Source: Bathynomus jamesi (lineage: Eukaryota > Arthropoda > Malacostraca > Isopoda > Cirolanidae). Taken from it: a DNA stretch of 64,000 nucleotides. Numbering within the stretch: position 1 is the stretch's first letter; the number at the start of each line of letters is the position of its first letter. The position numbers and the translations under genes were made by a program. The DNA is taken from the NCBI GenBank assembly GCA_023014485.1, contig JAJOZX010008820.1:70001-134000 (forward strand), in the 5' to 3' direction. Of this stretch, positions 44,528 through 54,569 are shown in pieces. The notes beneath the pieces are model-generated. The model saw nothing but the letters and a program-made list of their open reading frames with translations. It had not been told where the DNA came from and searched no databases.

Positions 44528-45250
44528 ATTTCACAAACTAAAGACATTTTATTTACAGTCCGGTGCACTATTTGAGAGAAACATATGCTCATTTTTTTTT
44601 TTTTTGCTTAGCAGACGATACTCATCTCTAAATTCTGTTAAAAACTCACGCAGGCCTTTAGCCACAACCTCACTACAAACCTCGTCATAATATATATTAA
44701 TGTAGTGGTAAAATACTTACGATTCTCCATGATGACAAGATTTACATTCTCAATCGCAGGGTACGAGTACTCGGTATGATGCCATATGACATAATATCGC
44801 TTGTCGCACCACTCATCAACAAGACTCACTAACCATAACCGTTACTTCTCTTCTGCACGTGTTGTGTTGTTTATTTTACTTCACGGTATATGTAAGCTTT
44901 TATAAAGTTTAGTCCTACAACATAGTTCAATACATCACTTGTACCACGAAATCCTGCAATGCTCTCGCCAGAATAGCCGTAGAGTATTTGTACCTCTTGT
45001 TCCTTTGCACGATTCAATGTAGCCTTAAACTTATCAAAAGAGGGTGGAATAGGGAGCCATTCAGTAACCTTATCTTCACACTTTGCCGAATACCACTACA
45101 TAAACGTCGAACACGCAATATTACTATTTTTCGTCTACGTGGGGAAATACACGTCTGAGACCCAGGGCTTGCAGCGGTCAAATGAACACGCAGGGAAGAG
45201 ATATACCCAGGTAGTAGCAGGAGTCACGTGACCGATCATACAGGTGGGCT
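44528..45250 (-). pseudogene. Degraded unidentified gene, copy 3
   Basis: This block aligns with 918-1640 and its mirror 4130-4830, including the non-coding flank with AGTAGCAGGAGTCACGTGAC. Minus-strand frames give PPSFDKFKATLNRAKEQEVQ, GTSDVLNYVVGLNFIKAYIY, VSLVDEWCDKRYYVIWHHTE, then YINIYYDEVCSEVVAKGLRE and FLTEFRDEYRLLSKKK. It is more diverged than the two arm copies are from each other, so it is an older paralogue. Function unknown. Confidence 0.5.
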
Positions 45251-45304
45251 GAGCTTAGAACTTTATCCTATCCATACGCTGGGCGGAGCTTAGAATTTTC
45301 TCCT

Positions 45305-45308
<4 letters not shown>

Positions 45309-45335
<27 letters not shown>
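45309..45335. repeat. (AC)n microsatellite
   Basis: Perfect CA run of 13-14 units. Confidence 0.95.
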
Positions 45336-45337
<2 letters not shown>

Positions 45338-45684
45338 GGAGAAAGTGAAACGTTAATTGAAACACGATTTATTTAATAAACGAAATATTCAAAGTATATA
45401 TATAAAAATACGTGTAATAAATAAACATATCGTTAACAAAAGACATATACAGGGTGACCCAGAATTAGCTATCTATTTCAATGAAATCGGACAATTTTTT
45501 AAAAACACACTTTTATTTATGTTTATCATGTTTAATATGTGTTAAAAATGTGTAAATTTCTAAATTTTTTTCATAATTTTATTTTCATAGTTTTTCATAG
45601 TTTTATTTTCATTCTCTTTCAGAACCCTATTAATAATGAATACACAAGAACGCATCTTTGTTGTAACATCCCGTATCAAAGCCT

Positions 45685-46008
45685 TTTTCATCAGTGTCGA
45701 ACGCAAGATTCTATGAACTGTTGTCTTGGATATGTTGAGTCTTCGACCGGCCTCCCTAACCGAAGTTGTTGGTTCATCCTCAAACAATTGTCGTACCTGT
45801 TCGGTACTGTTACGTGCTGTCCTTGGGCGTCCTCTTCCCACCTCGTCGTGTACGGATCCAGTTCTTTTAAATTTGTTCACAAGTTCACGAATCGCTTTGT
45901 CTGTAGGACCGGTTCTGTGGAATCTTCTTGTAAATTTTTCTCTGATTTCATTACATTGCATTCCTTTGATACGGGATGTTACAACAAAGATGCGTTCTTG
46001 TGTATTCA
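45685..46008 (-). pseudogene. Mariner-like transposase, N-terminal DNA-binding part
   Basis: From ATG 46008: NTQERIFVVTSRIKGMQCNE, FHRTGPTDKAIRELVNKFKR, TGSVHDEVGRGRPRTARNS and EAGRRLNISKTTVHRILRST. These are two helix-turn-helix motifs with a GRPR AT-hook-like linker between them. It ends at a join near 45685 where the element folds back on its own start (the first 45 coding bases recur on the plus strand at 45637-45682). There is no catalytic domain. Confidence 0.82.
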
Positions 46009-46998
46009 TTACACTGGTATGCATATGAAATTTTTTTGTCTGCTGTGAGGGTTTTTTCAACTCATATTATATAATTCGACCATGCTGAATTCGAAAATGA
46101 CATTGGTTTTCCTCAATCAGGTCAGGTTTTTTCTCTATTGGCCATTTATTATAAGTCCAATTTTATCCCCAAATTTATTGATTTTTTTAGCTTAAACACT
46201 GTAGATACGAGTAATATTATAAGAACACTCGTGAAAAATGAAAACATTGTGTGAATAAATACTTTTATTCATACAATGAATATGGAAAAAATTTATTGAG
46301 GAAGGAATGAAGTTTTTTTGGCTTTCCGTCTGTGTTTTTCTTCGGGCACGACTCGCTTCAAACACCAGCAATAGTCCGCCAGCATATTGATATCCCAGTT
46401 TCCCTGGTACCTCTCTTCCATTATTTTGATATCTTGGTGAAATCGTTCACTCTGTTCCTCACTATAATCCCCGCAATTTTCAGGAAAATAGTCCAAGTGG
46501 GACCACAAAAAGTGCATTTTTATGGACATGCGCGACCCATGAGCTTTGAAAGCTTCCATCAAGTTTTCGACAACGGACTCGTATTCTGAACTTCTACGCT
46601 TGCCAAGAAAATCAGTGACAACTGATTTGAATGCCTGCCAGGCATTCTTCTCAGTTGGAGTCATTGCGTTTTCGAACTGAGTATCCTTGATCAAAGTTTG
46701 AATTTGAGGACCATCAAAAACCCCAGCATTTAGTTTAGCATCAGATATATGAGGAAATTTACTCTCGAGGTATCGGAATGCTGAACCCTCCTTATTCATT
46801 GATTTGATGAAATTTTTCATCAAGCCCAGCTTAATATGAAGTGGTGGGAGCAAAATTTTTGTTGGTGATACAAGGGGCACTGAAACGACATTATGCGACC
46901 CAGGTTCAAAATTCTCTCTGGATGCCCATTCACGCTGTGCATAGTGCTTCTCATCCGCTCGGCTATCCCATTTGCAGAGGAAACATGGGTATTTCGTG

Positions 46999-47680
46999 CA
47001 GAGGTGGGGAGTCGGGAGTCGGGAGTCGGGGCTTTTTTGAAGTGTCGGGAGTCGGAGTCGGGAGTCGGTAAAAACGACCGACTCCCGACTTTGATTCAAT
47101 TTCTATATGCCAACAATTTACCAGAATACTACTCTGCCCTAAATAAATATCTTCCTGAACTAATTCTAGATTCACATTTCCACATTTGATTTATTGTTCT
47201 GGTAAATCTTAGCAAATTAACTTCATATTTCTATTTTAGGATACTAGGTACCATATAAAAATTAGCAATATATTAATTATTAATTTAATTAGCCCCTATT
47301 AGTAATGAGTCGTGGGCCTAGTAGAAAATCAGCAGTCTTTCAATATTTTAAGCTAAATGAGGATGAAAGTATTTTTATTTGTCAAGTAGAAAAGGATGGT
47401 AAAGAGTGTAATGCAAAAATTAGTGCTTACACTGGGAAACATGCTAATGCTCCAACTAGAGCCTCAAACTTGAAACGCCATCTACGAAACAAACATCCCA
47501 ATATTTATAAGGTTGTAGATCAGCATGATAAGGAAAGAGTCGGGAGTCGGGAGTCGGAGTCGGTTTTTAAAAATACCGACTCAGGAGTCGGGAGTCGGGA
47601 GTCGGAGTCGGTTTTTAAAAATACCGACTCAGGAGTCGGGAGTCGGGAGTCGGTTGTTTTCGGCCGACTCCCCATCCCTG
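46999..47680. mobile_element. Short hAT element with GAGTCGG arrays, inserted in exon 3
   Basis: Ends CAGAGGTGGGGAGTCGG and, reverse-complemented, CAGGGATGGGGAGTCGG. The 8-base flanks are ATTTCGTG (46991-46998) and ATTTCGTT (47681-47688). The left copy keeps the host codon TAC (Tyr); the single change in the right copy makes TAA. So the gene's only visible stop lies in the duplication made by this insertion. Confidence 0.92.
47305..47560 (+). CDS. BED-type zinc finger frame inside the hAT element
   Basis: From ATG 47305: SRGPSRKSAVFQYFKLNED, then FICQVEKDGKECNAKI, RASNLKRHLRNKHPNIYK. A C-x8-9-C pair followed by H-x4-5-H in a 50-residue unit is a BED zinc finger, the N-terminal DNA-binding domain of many hAT transposases. 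The frame then runs into GAGTCGG repeats and has no catalytic domain. The element is thus a deletion derivative that kept the DNA-binding exon. It might act as a competitor for sites, or be inert. Confidence 0.7.
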
Positions 47681-48589
47681 ATTTCGTTTATCCCCCTTGC
47701 ATTCCTAATACAAATGCCACAATCTGAAAAAAAATGAAAATATTTAAAGAATTTAGAGAATTTGTTCTATCAGATAAAAAAATCTATGCATTGGACTGTA
47801 TCACTTCTGTGGGGAAGTTAAGTGTTCTTATACGCTCTCAAATAACCTTTGGAAAAACAACATAGTCAATAGCAATAGTTTACTTATGATATTAGTATTA
47901 CCTTCAAATCTCCACAGATCCTCCAGTTATGTTGGTCGTATACGAGAGCATCCAGTAAAATTTTCATGTTATCGTAGCTCTCAGTAAGTTGTACGGAATG
48001 TGCTACAGGGACTGATGCAACCCTATTCCCAATGTTGAGAAGTACTGCTTTCAAACTTCGTTTAGACGAGTCTATAAATAGCCTCCATTCTGATGCGTTA
48101 TATGGCAGGCCCAAGGATTCGATTAGCCCCTCGGCCCCCTCAACATTGCAGCAGTACACTAAGGAAGAGGTATTTTCGTGCACTGTAAAAAACTTGCGGA
48201 ATTCTTCCTCTCGTTTCCTATACCAGGAGAATGTTGTTCCCGGAGCCAGCAAGTTGTCCTCTCGAAGTCGTGAGCCCATGATCTCGGCAGCTAATTTGGA
48301 AAGTCCTAAATCCCTGGTAAGATCATTAAGTTTGGCCTGGTTGAGAGGCCTCGGCTCATTTGAAGCGGTATTTTGAGGTATATACGACTGGGACTGGTCA
48401 TTGGCTTTGGTCATTGATTCATCATCAGAATCATCGAAGTCCAGGGTTTGAGGTGGGTCGGGTATTGGAATTCCAGGACCATGGGGTACAGGTCTCATAG
48501 CAGAAGGAATGTCAGGGTATACAACAATGTGTTTATTCTTCTTGTTAACTCCTGAAAATAGAAACACAAAAACATGGATATAAAACTTG

Positions 48590-48760
48590 CATATGAAATA
48601 GAAGAAGCATTCAGACAGTGGCGGCTCGTGAGGGAAGGCTGCGGTCTGTAAGATATGAAATAGGTCGATGGAGTCTGTATATTTTCTTTCTTTTTCATTC
48701 ATATTGTCCCTTCGGGGACAATATGAATGAAAAAGAAAGAAAATATACATTCATTGTATA
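48590..48760. repeat. Perfect 34-bp palindrome in intron 1, within a MITE-like end
   Basis: 48677-48710 and 48715-48748 are perfect inverted copies around a TTCG loop. Just before it, CAGTGGCGGCTCGTGAGGG looks like a DNA-transposon terminus. The structure lies inside the 400-bp first intron (48552-48951) of the CACTG gene. Confidence 0.8.
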
Positions 48761-49772
48761 TGTAAATGTAACTTGTAAACAATATGTATGTGTAAATGTA
48801 TTTTCTATAACAATATGTATATGTAAATGTATGATTACCATTATGGTGAATATTATGCTATATATGGTGAATATTACATTATGGTGAATATTATGTCAAG
48901 TCTCATACGAGGATTTCAAAATATTTAAGAAAAATAAATTTATAAGCCGACCTTGGAGGTTTGTGATGTAGAAATAGCAATCTGTCACGTGATCCTTTCC
49001 TTCTCTCCAAATCATGGGAATTCCAAAAGGCAAAGATTTCGCTCTGCCTTTGCTCCATCTTCTCAAATTTTCAATGCACGTCTTGCAGCACATATGAGGG
49101 GCGAAATTTTTGTCCTGGTCCCCTAGCTTAATTCCAAAGTATGCTCTATACATTGTCTTCACAAATTTAGTGATTTGGGACTGGTTATTTGGCATGGTAA
49201 CCGTCCCACATATGTAGCAGAATCTATTGGGATCATTTTTACACGCTCTATTCATTATGAAATATTTTATCTATATGCCTGAAAAGTAAAAAAAGATATT
49301 ATACAAGTGAAACAAGTGATGATAGATGTTACTGTTCCAATTCCGCTTTGACAAAATCACGAAAAATTCTATTTTACTTATGAGGCCATAGCCGGATAAC
49401 CTGAGCTGATTGAGAAAATCGGATTGCAGATTCGAAATCAGCAGGAAATAAACTATAAGAATCACTTACAAAACCCTTGACAGCAAAATTGATGCATACC
49501 AGTGTTATTAATAAGGTTCTGAAAGAGAATGAAAATAAAACTATGAAAAACTATGAAAAAATTATGATAATAAAATTATGAAAAAAATTTAGAAATTTAT
49601 ACATTTTTAACACATATTAAACATGATAAACATAAATAAAAGTGTGTTTTTAAAAAATTTGTCCGATTTCATTGAAATAGATAGTTAATTCTGGGACACC
49701 CTGTACAACAATCAAAGATTATGGTATCCAAAGGGTACGGTACCATAGGTACCAGGCACCTGGTAACGTTTC

Positions 49773-52752
49773 CTATATGTAGGTGTTACGGCACACCTTT
49801 ATACCCCTAAGTTCCTTCACGCCCAAAAGCTTCTGCGCCCGAAAATTGTGGGTCCCTACAGTTAGTTGGGATGGCTGGTCGCCCTCATCATCATCCAAGC
49901 ACACTAGATCCTTCAACGAATCAAAGTTAACGACCCGCCGATTCGCCTGGTTGAGCGTGATACCCTTAGCCTTCACGATATATTTCATATCATCCCCCAC
50001 CCTCACGCGTACCCCATAAGTTTTTGGTCGTGTTGAGACAAAAGAGTCGGTGTATGCGATGTCTCCATACTCATCCGTGATCTCATTAGTTAACTCCCCG
50101 AGGAATTCACCAATAGGAGGCATGTATTCACTCTCCCTCGCTATTAATATCACACTATCTATATCGGCGTGCAAAACCCTCCGACCAAGAGAATGCAATA
50201 GGCCCCAAAGTTTGATGCGTGCGTAGGCCGTTGTGAAGCTGGCTACAGGTATGTTTATAACCCGTGAGGTATCTGTGGCCAATTCGGTATTGTTATACTT
50301 TATTTTGTAAGTATTACCTACATTCACGATCTCCATGACCTCTTTGTCGGGAGCGTTGCATAATCCCAGACTTCACTATAACTTGGTGCCAAAGGAACGT
50401 TCCCTTTGCCAGTATTCTGTGCAAATTTTTCCCAAAGACTGTTTAGACACAACTTTGTATTAAAGCACTTGCCTGGGTTCTTAACAATTTGGGAACGGTA
50501 ACGCTGAATATAAGCCGATTTTTCATCTTCGGTATGAATTCCCTGTGGATACCTTGATGCTTCTACCTTATCCTTGAAATAAGCGTTTATATATGGCGTG
50601 AAAAGGTTGGGTAGCTTCTGAAACCTTCACACCTCATGTATCTTCAATATGCTGTAACCATGACGAACGGCTAGGTCCAGCTCAGGGCTTGTATATATAC
50701 CTCTGATCTTACGCTGTTTGGTTGTATGATTACAATCCCCATTGTTCTCCTCTGCGCACTTCACGCACAGGGGAAACATGAGTTTGTGATCTATAACGAC
50801 GGGTAAGATCGGCATCCATAAATCGCGTGGGGGGAGCACATCTACGAAAGAAAGGCCGAAATAGTACCCGTTCAAATTTGTGGAGAGCACCTCGATGGGG
50901 GGCAGGTCAGGTCCCACCAGTTTTTCAGGTGCACCTACGGTGTACGGATTATTCTTCATGACGTAGAGATATAAAAAACAGAAGTCGAAGTAATTGAGTT
51001 TCACGCCTTCCGTAGGCGGAAAATATAGCTTGAAGGGATTTGTACGCCCAACGAACAAGCTATCACCGCATTTGAGAGGATCCAGCACCATTGAAAGCTT
51101 CATCGTGTTTATTTCTTCACTGTAGTGTCCATCTGTTTCCAGCCGTGCATCATACTCATGTACCCACAAGACCTTGTGAGTGAAGTGGGAGCCTATAAGT
51201 TGATCGCCGGTGCGGGTCCATGCAAGAATGTCGGCAGATCTACCGTGGATATCTCCTACGATTCTACACTCAGGACGGGGGCAACCGTGCCACCAGCAGC
51301 CGTTAAAGGAGTACACAGACTTTTCACCAGTGGCACGGTTTTCGTTTAGACCATCAACCCAAAAAACACGACCACTAACCTTATTGGGTACTTCCCCCGT
51401 CTTGCGGGCATGCTTTATGTATACACCTGTCTGCTGCTGTATGTGTATGAGCCAGTAAATAGCCTTATGCCCATAACTGCGAGGATTGTCTCTGTGAATG
51501 ACGGCTAAGGTGTCTTTAGGCATGAAGTTATTTTTGAATACCGGAAAACATAATGAAGCGACTTGCAACGGATCCCATTTGAATCGGTCTATGTACATCC
51601 TTCTAAAGGCCTGGAAACTTACTCTAAGGAAGCGCACATCATTCACGCAATAATGCTCATATTCATCAGCTATATTATAAGGATTAGCTTCATCAAAACT
51701 GTTGTAGTAGCGGTCAAAATCTTCACGTTCATCTGTACACATACATTCATAGTTAAAGTAATGTTTGGGTGGAGGTAGTCCTACGTAATTTAATTTCGAT
51801 AGTGAGGAATGTGTAAGGGAAATATCCTTTTGAAACTTCAGCGGCTCCGCCCATGACCTTGGGTATCTTTGCTAATTTACAAGGTGTGCATAATAAAGTG
51901 TCTTTAAACTACATTACCTCTTATTTTCATCTGTATAAGTTTGTTTCCTCTTTTCAAGGGATCACCTGTAAATATCTCAGATGACTCGTGCTCAAGCAGT
52001 TCCTTATAAAGGAAGTGTGTGTCAAATTTTGCCCCGTCATGGGCAAGAATATACACAGTCATTTTTTTAAACTTTTTCGCTAACTTGACAATATAGGATA
52101 CAGAGTTTCACAGGGCTATCGTGGGCAATCATATTAAAAACGTTTGTCCGTTTACCACATTTGTGACACTCATCACACTCGATCTCCATGTACTCATCAC
52201 AGATAGTCTGGCTTACAAGTAAATATGGAATAACCGCTTTGGTTTCAGCGTTCGTGTAAGTTTCTATATCTTAGTAAACAGCTATATAAGGGCTATTTTT
52301 AGGTTTGGCGTCTTTCATATAACATACATGCTTTACTCCAACCGCCTTATATTTCTCATGGTATGTAGAACAGTGAATTTCATCACATTTATGCTTGAAA
52401 TTCCCCCAATTATCCAACATATGAAACATACCACATTCACAGATTCTCATTTTCCTGCACGTGCCAATTAACTTACGGAGCTCAAAACAGTTATTATTGA
52501 AAAATGTGCGTCAACACACATCACAATCCCTCTTCTCAGCTTCAACTACACATCTTTTACATTTGGAGCTTTTACACTGCGCACATACCATGTGGCAATC
52601 TTTACAATGTTTTACTATATCATCCGCAAACTCGATACACCCCTTACACAAATCATGATGTCGTCCATATTTTCGATTTTTATCATAACACGCGTAAAGG
52701 CCCCTTATATTATGGATGGGGAGATACGTTGTTCCGACAGTCCGAAAATAAG
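49773..52752 (-). pseudogene. Polinton protein-primed DNA polymerase B
   Basis: From the right: KYGRHHDLCKGCIEFADDIV and CKDCHMVCAQCKSSKC zinc region (52510-52680), ECDECHKCGKRT (52150), then the exonuclease piece VYILAHDGAKFDTHFLYKEL (52000-52080). The 371-codon frame 50627-51742 has NDVRFLRVSFQAFRR, FNGCWWHGCP and YFDFCFLYLYVMKNNPYTVG (motif A, Asp kept). In 50340-50630 lies CLNSLWEKFAQN (motif B). In 49773-50336 lies VLHADIDSVI (motif C, D-x-D kept). FNGCWWHGC and these motifs identify the Polinton/Maverick enzyme. At least five frame changes are present. The promoter-side end is cut by the mariner at 52753. Confidence 0.88.
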
Positions 52753-52824
52753 TAGGGATGTTGTAAGTATCCGCACTTTTTATTTTCACAATTTTGTTTT
52801 CACATCTGATAGATTGCAAACACA

Positions 52825-53897
52825 TCACTTCTCAACATAGCCTCCCTGTTTCTCAATACACTTAGTCTCGCGATCTACAAGCTTCCGAATGCCATCACAA
52901 AAGAATGTTTTTGGCTGTGTGCGTAGCCAGTCATGCACCACCTCCTTCCGGTCATCATCGCTTTGGAATTGCTGACCTCTCAAAGTGTGTTTTAGTGGTC
53001 CAAACAGGTAAAAATCAGAAGGTGGCAGGTCTGGACTGTAGGCTGGATGTTCGAGAACTTCAAATTTAAGTTCTTGAAGGCATTTTCTAGTCTGTGCAGT
53101 GGTATGAGGGCGCGCATTGTCGTGTAACAGAATAACACCTTCCGACAATCTCTCTCTCCGTTTTGTGCGAATTGCTTTCTTTAACTTATTCCGAAGCATG
53201 TCAGAATACGATGCACTTATTACTGTAGTTCCACGCTCTAGATAATGTTCAAGGATAGGGCCTCGTGTATCCCAAAACAGTGTTAGCATAACTTTACCTG
53301 CTGACGGCTGCACTTTGAACTTCCTTGCAACGGGAGATGTTGGATGCTTCCATTGCATGCTCTGTCGTTTGCCTTCTGGTTTATAGTGATGGATCCAGGT
53401 TTCATCTCCAGTGATAATGCGCTCTAAAACGTTTTCACCTTCATTATGATACCGCGCCAAAAGACGAGAGCAGACGTTCATACGATTACGCTTGTGCTCT
53501 TCTGTCAACTGTTTCGGCAACCATCTTGCACAAACCTTGTGAAAGCCAAGAATGTCATGAACTATCTAATAGGCTGACCCTTGACTGATGTCTAATGAAG
53601 ATGCAATTTCTTTTATTGTTAATCTTTTGTCATCGAAAATCATGGCCCTGGCTTCTTCCTGCCTGTCATCACTGGTTGATGTTGAAGGTCGTCCTGAGCG
53701 CTGAACATCTGTCACATATGTCCGACCTTCCTTGAACATTTGAATCCACTCGTACACACTTCGCCGTGGTAACGCATTATTCCCATACTGAGCACATAAA
53801 CGTTTGTTAATTTCAGTTCATTTCACAACTTCTGCCACAAAAAACGAACCACGGATCTCTCTTATTCCAGAGTACAAATTGAAAGCGGCGCAGCCAT
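52825..53897 (-). pseudogene. Mariner transposase (DD34D), nearly intact
   Basis: ATG 53897 (MAAPLSICTLE), then RSVVRFLW and, after one or two lesions, RRSVYEWIQMFKEGRTYV, QRSGRPSTSTSDD and ITIKEIA-type helix-turn-helix. A TAG at about 53566 interrupts SAY-IVHDILGFHKVCARW. The following 231 codons are open: ITGDETWIHHYKPEGK (first Asp), GVILLHDNARPHTTAQ (second) and YSPDLPPSDFYLFGPLK (third), with 34 residues between the last two Asp. It ends CIEKQGGYVEK. Only the N-terminal lesions and one nonsense codon disable it, so it is young. Confidence 0.9.
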
Positions 53898-53934
53898 GCT
53901 CACTACTCGTACGATATGTGACAGCTACGAGTAG

Positions 53935-54012
53935 CCTAAATAAGCCTATACTGTTGCTAGCCTAAATAAGCCTATACTGTTGCTAGACTAAATAAGCCTA
54001 TACTGTTGCTAG
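53935..54012. repeat. 26-bp minisatellite, three copies
   Basis: The unit CCTAAATAAGCCTATACTG plus TTGCTAG repeats three times with one mismatch, inside the mariner 5' untranslated region. Confidence 0.95.
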
Positions 54013-54141
54013 CTCGTTATTACAAGTATAGATTATATATACTATATTTTAACTAAAATAGAAAGTGCGGATACTTATTGAAGTACCCTCGTATTTATTA
54101 TATTTTGTAAATGACCCACTTAGGGGTGTGACGTGTTAGAG

Positions 54142-54490
54142 ATGGAATCTAGAAAAATTCAGGTTCACAAGCCCCTCACATGTATTATATCTGGCCCTAC
54201 AGGATGTGGTAAAACTGTGTTTATGCTTAAAATCATTACAGAAAAGGGAGAGATGTTCTCAAAATTTGTGCATAAAGTTATATGGTGCTATATGGTGCTA
54301 TTCGACGTATCAATCAGTGTTCAACGAGTACCAAGATGATATTTTGTTCCACGAAGGTGTATATGACGTTAATTCCTTAAAGGGAAATGAACATACAGTC
54401 ATTGTAATTGACGATCTCATGTTGGAGATGGATAAAACGTTTGCCGCGACATTTGCAGTATTCTCCCATCATCTTAACATTAGGAAAGGA
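54142..54490 (+). pseudogene. Polinton packaging ATPase, N-terminal part with intact Walker A
   Basis: From ATG 54142: ESRKIQVHKPLTCIISGPTG continuing CGKTVFMLKII (Walker A GPTGCGKT). Then KFVHKVIWCY, a shift caused by a duplicated TATGGTGC, YQDDILFHEGVYDVNSLK, HTVIVIDDLMLEMDK (Walker B) and FAVFSHHLNI. It is cut off there by an (AGGAA)n tract and LINE sequence. It faces away from the polymerase, as in the copy at 27.9-30 kb. Confidence 0.85.
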
Positions 54491-54532
54491 AAGGAAAGAA
54501 AGGAAAGGAAAGAAAAGAAAGGAAAAAAATAA
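54484..54532. repeat. (GGAAA)n purine tract
   Basis: Irregular GGAAAGGAAAGAAAGG run where the ATPase stops and the LINE begins. Confidence 0.9.
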
Positions 54533-54569
54533 TAATAATTTGTGGGTGTATTTCTTTTTACGCTAATTA

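Larger units (their letters stand above)
46293..49255 (-). pseudogene. Three-exon zinc-finger gene of the CACTG element, hit by a hAT MITE
   Basis: Exons: 48952-49255, 47902-48551, and 46293-47723 minus the hAT insertion. Donors are AG|GT and acceptors TTTTCAG. Without the MITE and one duplication copy the exons sum to 1695 bases, 564 codons plus stop, with phases matching. Exon 1: C13-x2-C16, H54, C56/C57, C60 and C93, a treble-clef-like zinc site, then FGIPMIWREG. Exon 2: PHGPGIPIPDPP, an acidic DDSDDES linker, and WRLFIDSSKRSLKAVLLNIG. Exon 3: TKYPCFLCKWDSRA (CxxC), LPPLHIKLGLM, EKNAWQAFK, FLWSHLDYFPENCGD and SERFHQDIKIMEERYQGNW, then a basic tail. It is probably the transposase: it is the element's only gene, the DSS/GDL/HLD acidic residues could be catalytic, and a second copy exists at 15928. 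I know no named family. Confidence 0.75.
46012..49504 (-). mobile_element. Transposon with CACTGGTATGCAT ends and TTA target duplication
   Basis: Both ends read CACTGGTATGCAT (13 perfect bases), then a similar AATTTT...GCTGT..AGGGTTTT. The flanks are TTA (46009-46011) and TTA (49505-49507). The uninterrupted target is visible in the other mariner arm near 45630 (TATTAATAATGAATAC), which proves a 3-base duplication. CACTG ends with a 3-bp duplication recall the CMC group (CACTA/EnSpm, Chapaev). The 3493-bp element carries one three-exon gene. Confidence 0.88.
45450..49703. mobile_element. Palindromic mariner derivative, host of a nested transposon
   Basis: The left end CAGGGTGACCCAGAATTA and the reverse-complemented right end CAGGGTGTCCCAGAATTA begin about 190 bp of near-identical inverted sequence. 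TA lies on both sides. Both ends are 5' ends: on each side the 190 bp runs into ATTAATA-ATG-AATACACAAG, the mariner start codon. With the CACTG element (46012-49504) and one TTA removed, the mariner part is about 760 bp and forms a foldback with the helix-turn-helix region in the middle. Confidence 0.85.
52753..54092 (-). mobile_element. Full-length mariner transposon
   Basis: Ends: left GGGATGTTGTAAGTATCCGC, right complement GAGGGTACTTCAATAAGTAT. The shared core is AAGTATCCGCACTTT, and TA lies next to both ends. The length (1340 bp) and one transposase gene are normal for mariner. It sits between the Polinton polymerase and its ATPase. Confidence 0.88.

Noticed and set aside
45450..49703. 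A mariner that captured the zinc-finger gene as composite cargo
   Set aside because: The zinc-finger gene has its own CACTG ends and a TTA duplication inside the mariner, so it inserted by itself. Co-transfer remains possible but is not needed.
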